A stretch of 64,000 nucleotides of DNA from Sabellastarte sp. h YS-2021 (Eukaryota; Annelida; Polychaeta; Sabellida; Sabellidae), in assembly GCA_964017235.1 (NCBI GenBank), contig OZ024935.1, forward strand, positions 93,495,207 through 93,559,206, in the 5' to 3' direction. The notes beneath the pieces were generated by a model that worked only from the letters and a program-made list of their open reading frames with translations, did no database searches and was not told the DNA's origin. This document shows positions 32,201 to 42,499 of the stretch, piece after piece. The translations under genes were made by a program, and so were the position numbers. Position 1 is the first letter of the stretch, and each line of letters begins with the position of its first letter.

Positions 32201-34477
32201 TCATTTCATGTGCTTGTATCTTGATGCATGCTCTTCAATAGCTTTTTCTTTGTCAGGATGTTCAAAGTTCGCACACAGATTAGGAGGTAGTGTAATCGCA
32301 GAGGCCACTTGTTTCCTTGCTTCAGATGGTTTTTGGCATTCCTTCTCCACTTGTGTCCAAAGATTGTCAACGTAATCAAATGTTTGATTCTTCAAAACTT
32401 TTCTAACAATATACCCTCCCTTTTTATACTTCGGATATTTTATCTGAAATACTGGCTCCCCACTGTGTGTATGCATTTGTTGTCTGCCTGCATTTTCATT
32501 ATAATGGATTGCAGCTAATTTTACCCTACATTCCATACCAACTGGTGTGAACGAAAACATTTTTGGTGCAAACTGGTTTAGTAGACTGTGAAAGGCTTCA
32601 AGGTTCCATGTTTGTTCGTCTCCTGAAAGTTTAGAAATGTCGCTTAAAAGGGCCTTTTTTAGACAAATTTCTTCAATTTGAAATGAAGCCTTAGATCCTG
32701 ACTTTATCCACTTTTTCCTTGCTTCTCTGCCTACTAGTTCTTCATGGGCACATTTTGAAAATAGCTCATTGCTGTGATTATGCTTATTAATCACATGGTT
32801 AACAACAGATGACCATTTTGCAACAATTAACTCTCCATAACCTGGTTCTATTGAAACTGCAGACCAGTAGAGGTGATTAATAATACTTTGAATCCATGGT
32901 CGAATGTCTTCACAGTCCTTTAATTTGGCTGCAGACTCCAATTTTTTGCCAACCGATTTGGCCACATGCCAAATATCATAAACATGGAGTATTGCACTGT
33001 GGTTTTCTCTTATCCATTTAGCTATAGATCTGTGCCTATCTGTCACAATTTTGACAATATTTAACCACTCTATCAGATGATTCAGAGATTTTTGAAGTCC
33101 AGCAAGTTCCATGTGATAACTTCCACCTACTTCAGTGCTTGTTATTAATTGAATGTCTAAAATACAGTTCCAGTTAAGCTCCATGCATGTATAAATGTCA
33201 TACTTTGCACAGTGACCCATGCTATCTGCACGCCCATCTCCTCCTATTGTAATACCATCTCCTCTTGCCCTTAAAAGGCCTATTAGATTTTGCTGTTGCT
33301 CATTCCATATTTTATTTATTGCTGGAAAGAGTAATTCTTTTTGATGGCGGAAAAAAGTGCTTTTTTCAATGCAAGCAAGTCTCATGTGATTAAAAAGTCT
33401 GAGCACCTTGGAGAACATTGAGCTACTGAACAATACTGCAGCTAAAAGAAGTATATTTCCAGCTGGATAGTCTCTCACGAAAGGTTGGGCCTTCCATTCT
33501 GTTGTTTTACCACAACTTTCACAAAAGAGTTTAACAGTTAACAGGGTACCCAAATTTACAGGACTGCGAAGGGAAATTATATCATGGCTACCACATGATG
33601 GACAATGGGTCCATGAAAGCAGGACCTGTAGTGCAGACCAAAAGACAATAAACTTTGGCTGATCTAAGATTCTTGAATTTTCTACACCGGGTTGTTCTTC
33701 AAAAGAAGGAATTTCTTCTCTGTCTACTTCATTTTCACTGTCTGGAGATGGCAAATACTCTGACAGTATTTCAACTTGTTCATCTACCGACTGACTATAT
33801 GAGCTTTCAAAACTTTCATCTGAGCTATGGATTGTTCCATCACCAACCTGAACACATTGATCTATCTGAGTTCTTATACTTTCAGTCTGTGTTGCCTTTT
33901 TATGTCCGCCTTTGATAACCACTTGAACTTTTTTATTTTTTTTCTCCATAAGTGTTTGAGTAGATGATGTCACACAACCACTTTTTTCACTATTATCATC
34001 AACAAATGTATCCATATCTGATGTGAAACTATTATCTTCAGTATCACTTAATTCTGTCATCTGGGATACAGTATGGCTGCTCAAAGCATCTTGAATAGCC
34101 CTTTGTCTTTCCCTTTTGTCATAAGCTGTACGTCGTTTCTTAACTGCAACTTCTTCAGATGTTTTACCCCTGCTGAACAGAGTAGGAACTGCACTGGGTT
34201 TGAGCTTTTTGACTGTTGACACAGAAAATCCCATTTCCTTCATCATGACTGGCCGAATTTCATAACAGTCTGGAGTAAAATGATCACTACAAACATAAGC
34301 ATATTGTGAAGCTGGACCGTTCCATTCAGCCCGAGTCTTCTGGACTTGCTTCCCCCATTCATCATATCTTTTCAATTCTGCTTCATCTTTCCCTTTGTTT
34401 GGGAAAGAATGAAATGTCATATCTCTGTGCTTGTCTGACCGATTGGTACAATTAGCTGCCACACAAGTCTTTCCCAT
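32201..34477 (-). CDS. THAP-domain DDE transposase (Kolobok type)
   Basis: A 758-residue single-exon frame. Residues 1-101 form a THAP zinc finger: C5, C10, C63, H66 and the closing AVPTLF box at 96-101. This is the DNA-binding part, expected to recognise the transposon ends. Residues 105-270 are low-complexity and acidic. A second zinc-binding pair, CPSCGS (292) and CESCG (319), follows. The catalytic core has candidate acidic residues in GGDGRADS (~414), VTDRHRSIAKW (~480), VYDIWHVAKS (~501) and NLEAFHSLLNQFAPK (~627). The C terminus is basic and may bind DNA or zinc. No internal stop, so the copy may encode active enzyme. The assignment of catalytic residues is inference from motif context. 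Confidence 0.88.
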   Translation of the reverse strand: MGKTCVAANCTNRSDKHRDMTFHSFPNKGKDEAELKRYDEWGKQVQKTRAEWNGPASQYAYVCSDHFTPDCYEIRPVMMKEMGFSVSTVKKLKPSAVPTLFSRGKTSEEVAVKKRRTAYDKRERQRAIQDALSSHTVSQMTELSDTEDNSFTSDMDTFVDDNSEKSGCVTSSTQTLMEKKNKKVQVVIKGGHKKATQTESIRTQIDQCVQVGDGTIHSSDESFESSYSQSVDEQVEILSEYLPSPDSENEVDREEIPSFEEQPGVENSRILDQPKFIVFWSALQVLLSWTHCPSCGSHDIISLRSPVNLGTLLTVKLFCESCGKTTEWKAQPFVRDYPAGNILLLAAVLFSSSMFSKVLRLFNHMRLACIEKSTFFRHQKELLFPAINKIWNEQQQNLIGLLRARGDGITIGGDGRADSMGHCAKYDIYTCMELNWNCILDIQLITSTEVGGSYHMELAGLQKSLNHLIEWLNIVKIVTDRHRSIAKWIRENHSAILHVYDIWHVAKSVGKKLESAAKLKDCEDIRPWIQSIINHLYWSAVSIEPGYGELIVAKWSSVVNHVINKHNHSNELFSKCAHEELVGREARKKWIKSGSKASFQIEEICLKKALLSDISKLSGDEQTWNLEAFHSLLNQFAPKMFSFTPVGMECRVKLAAIHYNENAGRQQMHTHSGEPVFQIKYPKYKKGGYIVRKVLKNQTFDYVDNLWTQVEKECQKPSEARKQVASAITLPPNLCANFEHPDKEKAIEEHASRYKHMK

Positions 34478-35059
34478 GATAGTAAGCAGTTAAGGATGCT
34501 GATATATACACTTTATATACATGTGAATGTATATGTTCACATTTCAAGCCTTTAAATACAGCTTTTGTTAACAATTATTTATATTTATACAATTTGTTTG
34601 TAAGCAGTTATTAATGTAATTGATAATATTTTTCTTTGTAACTATTTCATATACACTGTCACTATTTTTACAAGTATATATAAACAAAACTTACATTTGT
34701 TTCTGTGTGGTTTAATTTCCAAATTATAAATGGTATAACAAACACATTTTTGAATATCTGTTGGTAATTTAATAAAGTGAAATAGCTTTCAATGTAAATT
34801 AAAACAATTTGTGTGCACAGAAGAAAATGTAATAGTACAGCTCATGGTACTTATAACCAGGATATAAATGGCCCTGAGAAAGCAATCCATTGAGTGACGT
34901 CACTGCTTTCTGTTAACATGGATGTTTATGTTTGGAAGCAGTGTGGAGAGAGCTGCACAAAGAGGGAAATATCTCCCGTATAACATGGCAGTTTTCAAAA
35001 TAGTGTATATAGGTGTTTTATGTGTGTGATTTTTTAACTGCTTGTGTTAAGTTGTGTTG

Positions 35060-35076
35060 GTGGTGCTATAGGCTCT
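35060..35076 (-). repeat. right terminal inverted repeat of the TTAA transposon
   Basis: Read on the minus strand it is AGAGCCTATAGCACCAC, and it is followed outward by the TTAA duplication at 35077-35080. The transposase start lies about 580 bp inward. Confidence 0.85.
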
Positions 35077-35104
35077 TTAAGGTTATAAAACGGCTGAATA
35101 ATAG

Positions 35105-35215
35105 CATTCATCTAGGAGCTTTCCCACATGAGGTCAGTTGGGGTTTTGAACTGTGATAAAAGAGGTGGGAGGCAAGTGTGTCCCCATTCTGCCACAATAA
35201 CCCCTGCCTGTCCAA
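35105..35215 (-). mobile_element. SINE (family 2) fragment
   Basis: AGCTTTCCCACATGAGGT, GAGGTGGGAGGCAAGTGTG and CATTCTGCCACAATAACCCC are a diverged version of the head half of the family-2 SINE in inverse orientation. The tail half is absent. It lies directly outside the TTAA transposon. Confidence 0.6.
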
Positions 35216-35587
35216 GTCAACTGTTTTAGATTTGCTGTCTCTGACTTGGCCAAAAAGTTGGTGAAGTTTAAGACCATTTCTGAAACTGTCCTTAGGCAAC
35301 ATCTCTTTTGTATTGTTTAAGATTGTATATGCATCCATGAACATAATTTAAAAAAAATAACTGGCAAGCCACGAATACTGGTTGGTTATCAAATAATCAG
35401 CAGAAAATATATTTTTATAACCAAAAAAAAAAATCCCTTTCCCTCAATCTGCAAAGCTCTTAGCCAAAATTTAGGCAAAATTTTTCATACCATAATATAT
35501 ACTAATGTAATAGCCAATTTAAACCTGAGATTTTGCAAAGACATTTGATGATGTGGCTGCTTATGTACCATTTGAAGCCAATTCCTG

Positions 35588-35957
35588 GGTGTTGGGCAAA
35601 ACTCCCCATCCTTCAACTTACCTTCAACTACCATCCGAGGTTTGTATGTGACCTAGTGACAGAGTGGCAAAATGTCCATTACCTCGTGTCTATGGACGTT
35701 TTAAAATGTTTAAAATTTCCACCGCTGAATTTGGTATTGTGGGCATACAGAGATGAATGAGCATTTGCAGATGAATTTCATGCTACGACAACTCAAGGTA
35801 TAGTCCACGGTGTATTTATGGTTGTGTCTCGTCTTCTTTCGGTGTAACACCGCAAAATAATTCGAGTGCAGCTAAATGGACGTTTCGCCACTAAGTCACA
35901 ACTTTTCATACGAACCTCACACAGAAGTTAAAGGACAGGGGCATTTTGCCCAACACC
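35588..35957. mobile_element. 370-bp MITE with GGTGTTGGGCAAAA ends
   Basis: The left end GGTGTTGGGCAAAACTCCCC is the inverse of the right end GGGGCATTTTGCCCAACACC with two mismatches. An inner pair (GAGTGGCAAAATGTCCATT and AAATGGACGTTTCGCCACT) lies inside, so the whole can fold back on itself. No coding capacity. A target duplication was not settled. Confidence 0.7.
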
Positions 35958-35959
35958 AT

Positions 35960-37050
35960 TAACCCTGGCTTATATTGCCTTTAGGAAGATTGAAGTACCT
36001 AATCTCAGAAGGTATGAGGCTTCCTTACGCGGTTCCACTGCTAAGTAAAACCTCTAACCATAGGAAATACAGCATGTAATGTGACTCTGTTATAACATTT
36101 ATTATTTATCAAGAGCAATACTGGAACTAAATAGGGAAACAATAATGTATCACTCCAACGTGGATGATCAACTATCATAAAGACCGGAAGTGTGCAGACT
36201 ACACAAAACAATGCAGTGCGCATATTTTTGCGTACATTTATCGGAGGCAATAACTGGACGATCGCCGATAATAGAGAACCAAACGATACAGACAAAATAT
36301 AGTGCGACAACTGGGTGTGTATGGTTGAGATCCGGGGTTTAGCAGTCACCGAAGATCGGGGACCAGCTTAAAAACGTAAGTAGAGGAAGTACGCACTCTT
36401 TGGTTTGAAACTGAACTGACAAGAAGCAAATAATAAATATTGTCAAGGAGTTCAACTGAAGAGCGGCTGGCCTGTGTTTTATAACACAGTCCAGGTATTT
36501 ACAGAGCATCTATTGTGTGCTACATATTGAAGTCCTGTTATAAAGCAGGGTAAGTGGCAGTTTTACTTTAATATTTACAATAATATTTATGGATTAATAA
36601 ATGAAACCGGTCTTTATTTCTACACCAGTCATGTTAAATGGTGTATTACTCACAAAGGAAACACAAATTTCATTAGTTATTCCAGAGGGAATCTTGTGAA
36701 CTCTTTCTACGAGGGAAGTATACAAGAAATCTTTCATAACCAATTTAGTTTTTTTTTCTGTTGCATAGAAATACACAACTGGATAAATTTACAGTATATA
36801 AATTTTCTAAAATCACGTAAAAATATGTCACAATTATTTCTCTGAAGCCCAAAAGGTATAGAAATAATCATATATTACTTTTTAAATACCCTTCTGAGAG
36901 ATTTACTTAAAATCAGCGCCCAAAATTAACACTATTCAATGTACAGGCATAACAGCTTACACGTGGACCTAAATGGCAATGAAATCGATGATAATACACA
37001 CATAAAGTGTGCTCTGGTGTGAGTCTTTTCAGCTACATGCTACTCAGTTC
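35960..37050. other. stretch without a recognisable gene
   Basis: Open frames at 36041-36349 and 36594-36776 (minus) have no recognised domain. No repeat ends were identified. Confidence 0.35.
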
Positions 37051-37055
37051 CACAT

Positions 37056-37215
37056 TTCCATTTTTACAAGACCTTTCGATCTTGCTTCAACAAATAAACA
37101 GTTAAGGTCATATTGGGACTAGGCCAGTCCATAGAATCAATACTTCATTACAAGTGAATATTCTATGCCACAAGTCGATGCTGATTATGGTTATGATGTT
37201 TTGAATATTAACACA
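37056..37215 (+). repeat. dispersed core element, singleton with altered stem
   Basis: ACAAGACCTTTCGATCTTG replaces the usual stem but still pairs (CAAGA with TCTTG). AAATAAACAGTTAAGGTC, TTGGGACTAGGCC and TTATGGTTATGATGTTTTG with AATATTAAC follow. Paired changes in the stem hint at a conserved RNA fold. Confidence 0.65.
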
Positions 37216-37848
37216 ACTTTATAAGCTACCTTTTGCCAAAGTAATGATTTTCAACAAATAACTAACATGGACCTTAGTTATGCATATCTTAGTAATGAAA
37301 ACACTTGACAGTAATGATTAATTTCATGTCCATGTATTGGAATAGGAGGGTTTGAACTCGTGTATATCAAAACAAAACCTATAGCCAAAGGTTTGTGTTC
37401 TTGTAAATTACTTCAAGAATATTACATCACACAAACATGGAAATACCTGTATATGTATTTGCATTCACTTTAATGTGCCCCTTGTGTGTTCGCAGAATAA
37501 AATAGAAACTACTTTCTGTGGCTGTTACAAAGATAAATTTAAACACAAATTAATAAATGAATGTGTAACCTAAGAATAATACAGTTTTGCACAGTGTCTT
37601 TTTTTTGCATTACGTTGAAGAAGACGGATGTAATATTTCTTTGCTAAATATTTAGGTAAGGTAATTTGAAAAACATGCCTCTGGTTGTCACATGGTCAAA
37701 AAACACACTTTTGATATGTTTGAGTAACGTTTGGTGGAGTTCTATGCTCTATGAGTCTTTTAAATTTTAACAGATTATTCAAATAACAAGGTTGATAAAA
37801 ATAAGTGTCTTATTAGATATATATACAACAAGGCCACTGCCGCAGCGG

Positions 37849-38882
37849 TTATCTCCCGCCTTGGAATCAGTAATAGTGGAGAACTAAAGGAGACATAAGG
37901 CCTTTGTAGTATGAAGAAAGGGTCAAAGGTAAAAGTCAGCAATTGGAAAATAGTCTCAGACCTTGACTTGGTACAAGTCGTGTTCACTTTTGGAACCCCT
38001 AGTAGCAATGATAAGGGATATAATGCCTTTTTAAATAGGATAATCCAATTTAACATGTGATATGACGGCCATTTTGTTTTTGAAACTAGGCTAAATTGCT
38101 ATTAGGCTAACTTTCCTAGCCATGTATATTTTGCACATATTTGATGAACCTAGCTGCAATAGTTTAAGTTTTAGAGCATATTAATTATTTTTAAATAATT
38201 GGCTATGGCGGCCATTTTATTTTTCAAAATAAGGCCAAAATTTTTCTCGGGCAAAACATTTGAAGGCCAGAACTTTTGATGGTCTGTCTTTATATTCAGA
38301 AGCCATAGCACCAATAATAAGGGAGAAATAAGGATGATTTAGTGTGATGACCTCATTTAAACTTGAAGCAGGGGTCGAAGGTCAAATGCAACACCTGAAA
38401 AGATTCCCAGGCCATGACTTCCTACAAGTTGTTTTCACATTCCGAACCTCTAGGAGCAATATTTGGCGAGATATAAGGCCTTTTTAACAGGATAACCCTG
38501 TTTGACATTAAACATGTGATATGGCAGCCATTTTGTTTTCGAACTAGGCCAAAATTACTATGAGGTTAGCTTTTCTAGCCATATAGCTTTTGTGCAAATT
38601 TGATGAAGCTAACTGGAATATTTCAAGATTTAGAGCACTTTTACGATTTTCAAACAATTAGCTATGGTGGCCATTTTGTTTTTCCAAATGAGGCTAAAAT
38701 TTTGCACAGACAGGTTTTGATAGCCATAAACATTCCCTGCAAATTTGGTGAAGATATCTTTATAAATGAATGAGATATTAAGGTTTATGCAAAAACGAAA
38801 TGAACGGACGGACGGACGGACACATGGACGGAAGGCATTTTATAATCTCCCGACCACGGCCTTCGGCCACAGGCGGGAGATA
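37849..38882. mobile_element. ~1-kb non-autonomous element with TTATCTCCCGCC ends
   Basis: The left end TTATCTCCCGCCTTGG is inverse to the right end CAGGCGGGAGATAA. The body repeats the phrase GCGGCCATTTT or a close variant and AGGCCAAAATT several times. Near the right end there is a (GGAC)n stretch at 38801-38832 followed by a hairpin, CTCCCGACCACGGCCTTCGG with CCACAGGCGGGAG. No coding frame. A 3' hairpin could also fit a Helitron-related element, but the terminal consensus for that was not found. Confidence 0.6.
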
Positions 38883-38889
38883 AAAAATT

Positions 38890-39170
38890 TACATACGCAA
38901 CCATAAAATGTTATTTTCATTCATAATATATTTTACTTGATAAGTCATTTGGCACATTTTGCTATTACATATCAAGCAAAATATCTGATGGATCCTAGCA
39001 ATCATATGCTCACAAGTTATTTCATAATATGTGCATTTGATAGGCAGAGGTTACAGTAATTTAGTTAAAGAAATGCCACGACCCTGCTTGTGCTCCTTTA
39101 CTGGGTCCTCTGTAGTTCAGACTTAACCAGCAGGAAAAATAACCAATTTGGTACTTTCATAGTGGCAGTG
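38890..39170. other. stretch without a recognisable gene
   Basis: AT-rich spacer. Nothing supported. Confidence 0.3.
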
Positions 39171-39171
39171 T

Positions 39172-39402
39172 ATTTATTTATTTGGGGTCTTGCGTCACTT
39201 TCAACACTGTACAGGTCATATCACAACTGGTAGTTGGAAGGTCAGAGGAAACCAGTACATACCGTTGGCCAAGGATCTGTACTGTAAACTGCCGACCAAC
39301 GGCAAGCAACTACCAGGTTTCCCACTTGAGGTAGAGGCGTGAACCAAACCCCCGGCCTCAGAGGTGGGAGGTGCGAGTGTTACCACTCTGCCACCTTGGT
39401 CT
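39172..39402 (-). mobile_element. tRNA-headed SINE (family 2)
   Basis: In inverse orientation it runs from TTATTTATTTGGGGTC (tail) through ACACTGTACAGGTCATATC and TGCCGACCAACGGCAAGCAA to GTTACCACTCTGCCACC (head). The head keeps tRNA-like A-box sequence. Confidence 0.85.
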
Positions 39403-39956
39403 CAGTGTAAGAGTTAATTTGCTAGTACCTGGTGGGAGTGCAACCTTAGTCATAATGCCTGAGTAGTTATATTATTATATGGGTGCTGCATCAGGCGCCT
39501 GTCTTATTGGTAACTATTTTATATGTAAGTATTGTGACTGTTATACTTTTCAATGTGATATATTAAGTATATTTGAACTGCACAATTTTACAAAGTAACT
39601 TCTTAACAAGTATTTACATTACTTTTTCATATGTATGTGTTATCTAACTTCAGTCAAGTCTTACAATTATGGATGGCCAAAAAAAAACATGGAGGTCATG
39701 TGACTCCTCAGACTTCACCTACAAGTGTGTCAACATAGGTCAACGTTGAAGGTTTTTAAGGCCTTATTCAACAATAGAAAACATGTCAGAACTGGTCTAT
39801 GAATCCACGAATCCCATGTTTTACCACCTGCAGGGTTTGAACCCACGGCTCCTGGAAGAGAAGCTTGTGATTGAAAGATAAGCAGGTTAAACCATTGCTT
39901 ACTGAGGTCTAAAATTATCTAGCTAACACCATTAGGCATTATAAGCCAACAATGAA

Positions 39957-40186
39957 TTTATTTATTTGGGGTTTTACGTCACTTCCAACACTGTACAGGT
40001 CATATCATGACGGGTAGTTGGAAGGGCAGAGGAAACCAGTACATACAGCTGGTCAAGGTTCTGTACTGTAAACTGCCGACCAACGGCAAGCAACTACTAG
40101 CTTTCCCACTTGAGGTAGAGCCGTGAACCAAACCCCAGCCTCAGAGGTGGGAGGCGAGAGTGTTACCACTCTGCCACCGTGGCCCC
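39957..40186 (-). mobile_element. tRNA-headed SINE (family 2) with 17-bp target duplication
   Basis: Near-identical to the copy 560 bp upstream. It is flanked by TATAAGCCAACAATGAA (39940-39956) and TATAAGCCAACTATGAA (40187-40203). A single mismatch in 17 bp indicates a fairly recent insertion. Confidence 0.88.
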
Positions 40187-40209
40187 TATAAGCCAACTAT
40201 GAAGTTATT

Positions 40210-41280
40210 TTGCATATATAGAATGGGTTTTACAAGGTTTGTAACTGAACATACATGATAGGCTTTTGTACTAAAAAGTAAACAAAATAACAACCATCTT
40301 TCTCAAAGATTATATAATAAAAAATATATGTGCCACATCATAAAAGCAGATATATTTCCTAGAGGGATCTTTAATACTGTCAGAATATACAGACACTAAA
40401 TTTACATAAATTTGTGTATTAAGAAATACTTGAAAAAAATGAAATTTTAACAATATGTTTTATGCAGAATTTCTGTTTGGTGAAGCATGGTATAACAGAT
40501 TTTTTAAACTGAATAAATAGTTGAAGCATGGAAATTAACTTTATGTATTAGTACTATACATAACATGGTGCATGAAGTTTTGAAAGTCTCTGATGAAGTG
40601 TTGGTTAGAATGTATAAATTCATCTAGGGATTTTATTCTGAACTCTTTCATAATGTGGTCATTCATGTGCATTTTAAAACGATTTTGGTCTTGTATGAGC
40701 ACGTTGTACAAATAACTCAAACCCCGCCTCATAACGTGCTCAAATACATCATAGTTTTAAATACATCAAAATGTACAGCAAATAATCACGAATATGTTAG
40801 TCACTACTACACATTTCACTAACAATGTGTTCTTGGCCTGATAATATTGTGTTTGTCTTGTACACATATATACCAATTATGCTCCCAACAAAATCCAACA
40901 CGTTCAAAAACCTTACTTTTTTATTTTATCGCTATGACGTTATGTTTCTGGGTGAGTTTGTATGTCTGTTTGTGTTCGACATGATGGCAAATGTGATGAA
41001 TACGTCTTTCAGAGAGTCTTTATGCGAGTAGGGCCCGAACAGAGGGACAAGTGATCCATAACAATTAGGGAAAGATCTGGATTTTATTCTGAATAAAGAA
41101 AAAAAATTTAAAAATTTCCAAAAGTTCCCATTTTTGATGTATTTCCAAAGAAAAATGTTCCCAAGGTTCCCATTTTCAAACTTTTTACAATGACAATGGG
41201 TTTCGGGGTAACATTGCCTGCAAAATAATAAGCGGATATAAAAATAAAATTTAAATATAAATTATAAAATTTTCAGAAAT
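40210..41280. other. stretch without a recognisable gene
   Basis: AT-rich. Open frames at 40541-40732 (minus) and 40825-41031 (plus) lack recognised domains. Confidence 0.35.
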
Positions 41281-41284
41281 ACAC

Positions 41285-42280
41285 CCTGTTAGAGGTCGGT
41301 CTTCTTCTAGTGCTTCTAGTTATCAAAGGAGTTTATTTTGCTGGTGACAGTTTCATTCTGTATTGATATTTTAAGCACAAATAGACCGTTAGAAAAATTA
41401 GATACAATAAATTGAAGACAAGGCCAAAAGGGAGTTCGGTCTTCTAACACCAACTGCAAAGCCTTCAGAGACATGAGCAGTGCACTGAGGCAGTCACCCA
41501 TTCAAATACTAATATAGCCCATTGCTGTTTAACTTCAATGATGAGAAGGGTACTCATCACGCTATGCCATAATTCATGAAAAATAAAACAAATGATCCCT
41601 AGAAACATGAGTCTCACTAGAGCTCTCGCTGTACAATCATAGCATCCTCAAGATCGACTGTACCTGTGTTATCCAAGAAAAGATTGACCATGAATATTAA
41701 GTATCGTTGTAATATCCAAAGAACAAGGCCAAAAGGTGTTCTGGTGTACAAGCTTGAAGCACTGAAAGCCATCAGAGACACGAGTAGTGAACTGAAGCAT
41801 TCACCCGTCCAAGTACTAATGTAGCCCATTGCTGCTTAACTTAAGTGAAGAGACAGATACTCATCACACTACACCACAATTCATGAAAATAAAATACAAA
41901 AATGATCCCTAGAAGCATGAGCCTCACTAGAGCTGGTGTTTTACAATCGTAGCATCCTCAAGACCTATTGTACCTGCCTTATTATAGAAAAGCTTGATCA
42001 TGAGTACTAAGGGCAGAAAAACTAACACATAAAGGTTTATATGGAAGTTGTGACTACCATAAATAAAAAAAAGTTTTAAAACCAACATCATTACACTCAG
42101 AACTGCATGTTCAGAACAGTTGGGAAGCAAACTCACCACAATGAAACAGGAATATAAACATTGGCTACTCCACTGAACAAAAGGATTTTTCAAGCAATTC
42201 CTACAGAGACACACACCAGAAATAATAAAACTAAAAGAAATAGTGATTTCTAGAAGTGCCAGCCTGGCTAGAGCTTAAAA
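41285..42280 (-). repeat. tandem 5S rRNA-derived repeats (about 305-bp units)
   Basis: Two units contain a 5S-like segment on the minus strand, at 41485-41545 and 41790-41850. Each has GAAGTTAAGCAG or a near match, TGGGCTA, TTAGTA and a box C-like ATGGGTGA. A third, headless unit follows to about 42260. Each unit carries the shared downstream phrases CCTTTTGGCCTTGTC or similar, GATCTTGAGGATGCTATG and TCTAGGGATCATTTG, and the junction ATTTTCATGAATTGTGG. The arrangement is head-to-tail with moderate divergence. The single copy at 18.2 kb has the same junction. These are derived repeats, not working 5S genes. Confidence 0.75.
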
Positions 42281-42344
42281 AATCACTGAAAATTGTGATT
42301 AACATTTTTCCTTTGTATATAGTAAAATCACTTGGGAGAATATA

Positions 42345-42487
42345 AGGTTGGGGCTTTATGTCCCATTTATCAGTCAGGGTCATAAATGGGACGGTTCCTC
42401 AGGAGTGTCACTGTGAGACTCAAACTCACACTGAGGTAACATCGTGTGATTGGATGGTAAACCTACTAACCCGTTACGCCATTGATG
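42345..42487 (-). mobile_element. tRNA-headed SINE (family C)
   Basis: In inverse orientation: GGGGCTTTATGTCCCATT (tail), CAGTCAGGGTCATAAATGGG, GAGTGTCACTGTGAGACTC, then GATTGGATGGTAAACCTACTAACCC towards the head. The same phrases recur at 48.06, 51.24, 53.03 and 55.90 kb. Confidence 0.55.
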
Positions 42488-42499
42488 ACCATATTTTTT

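Larger units (their letters stand above)
30533..35076. mobile_element. Kolobok-type DNA transposon with THAP transposase and P2X7-ballast-like gene
   Basis: TTAA at 30529-30532 and 35077-35080 flanks a 4,544-bp unit. The unit begins AGAGCCTGTAGCACCA, and its other end, read in reverse, is AGAGCCTATAGCACCA (15 of 16 matching). TTAA duplication plus a THAP-containing DDE transposase fits the Kolobok superfamily; piggyBac also uses TTAA but has different ends and transposase. Two genes point inward: the ballast-like gene from the left end (plus strand) and the transposase from the right end (minus strand). About 390 bp separate their 3' ends. Confidence 0.85.

Noticed and set aside
30529-35080. 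piggyBac assignment from the TTAA duplication
   Set aside because: The ends start with AGAGCCT rather than the usual CCC/GGG, and the enzyme has a THAP finger and different acidic motifs. Kolobok fits better.
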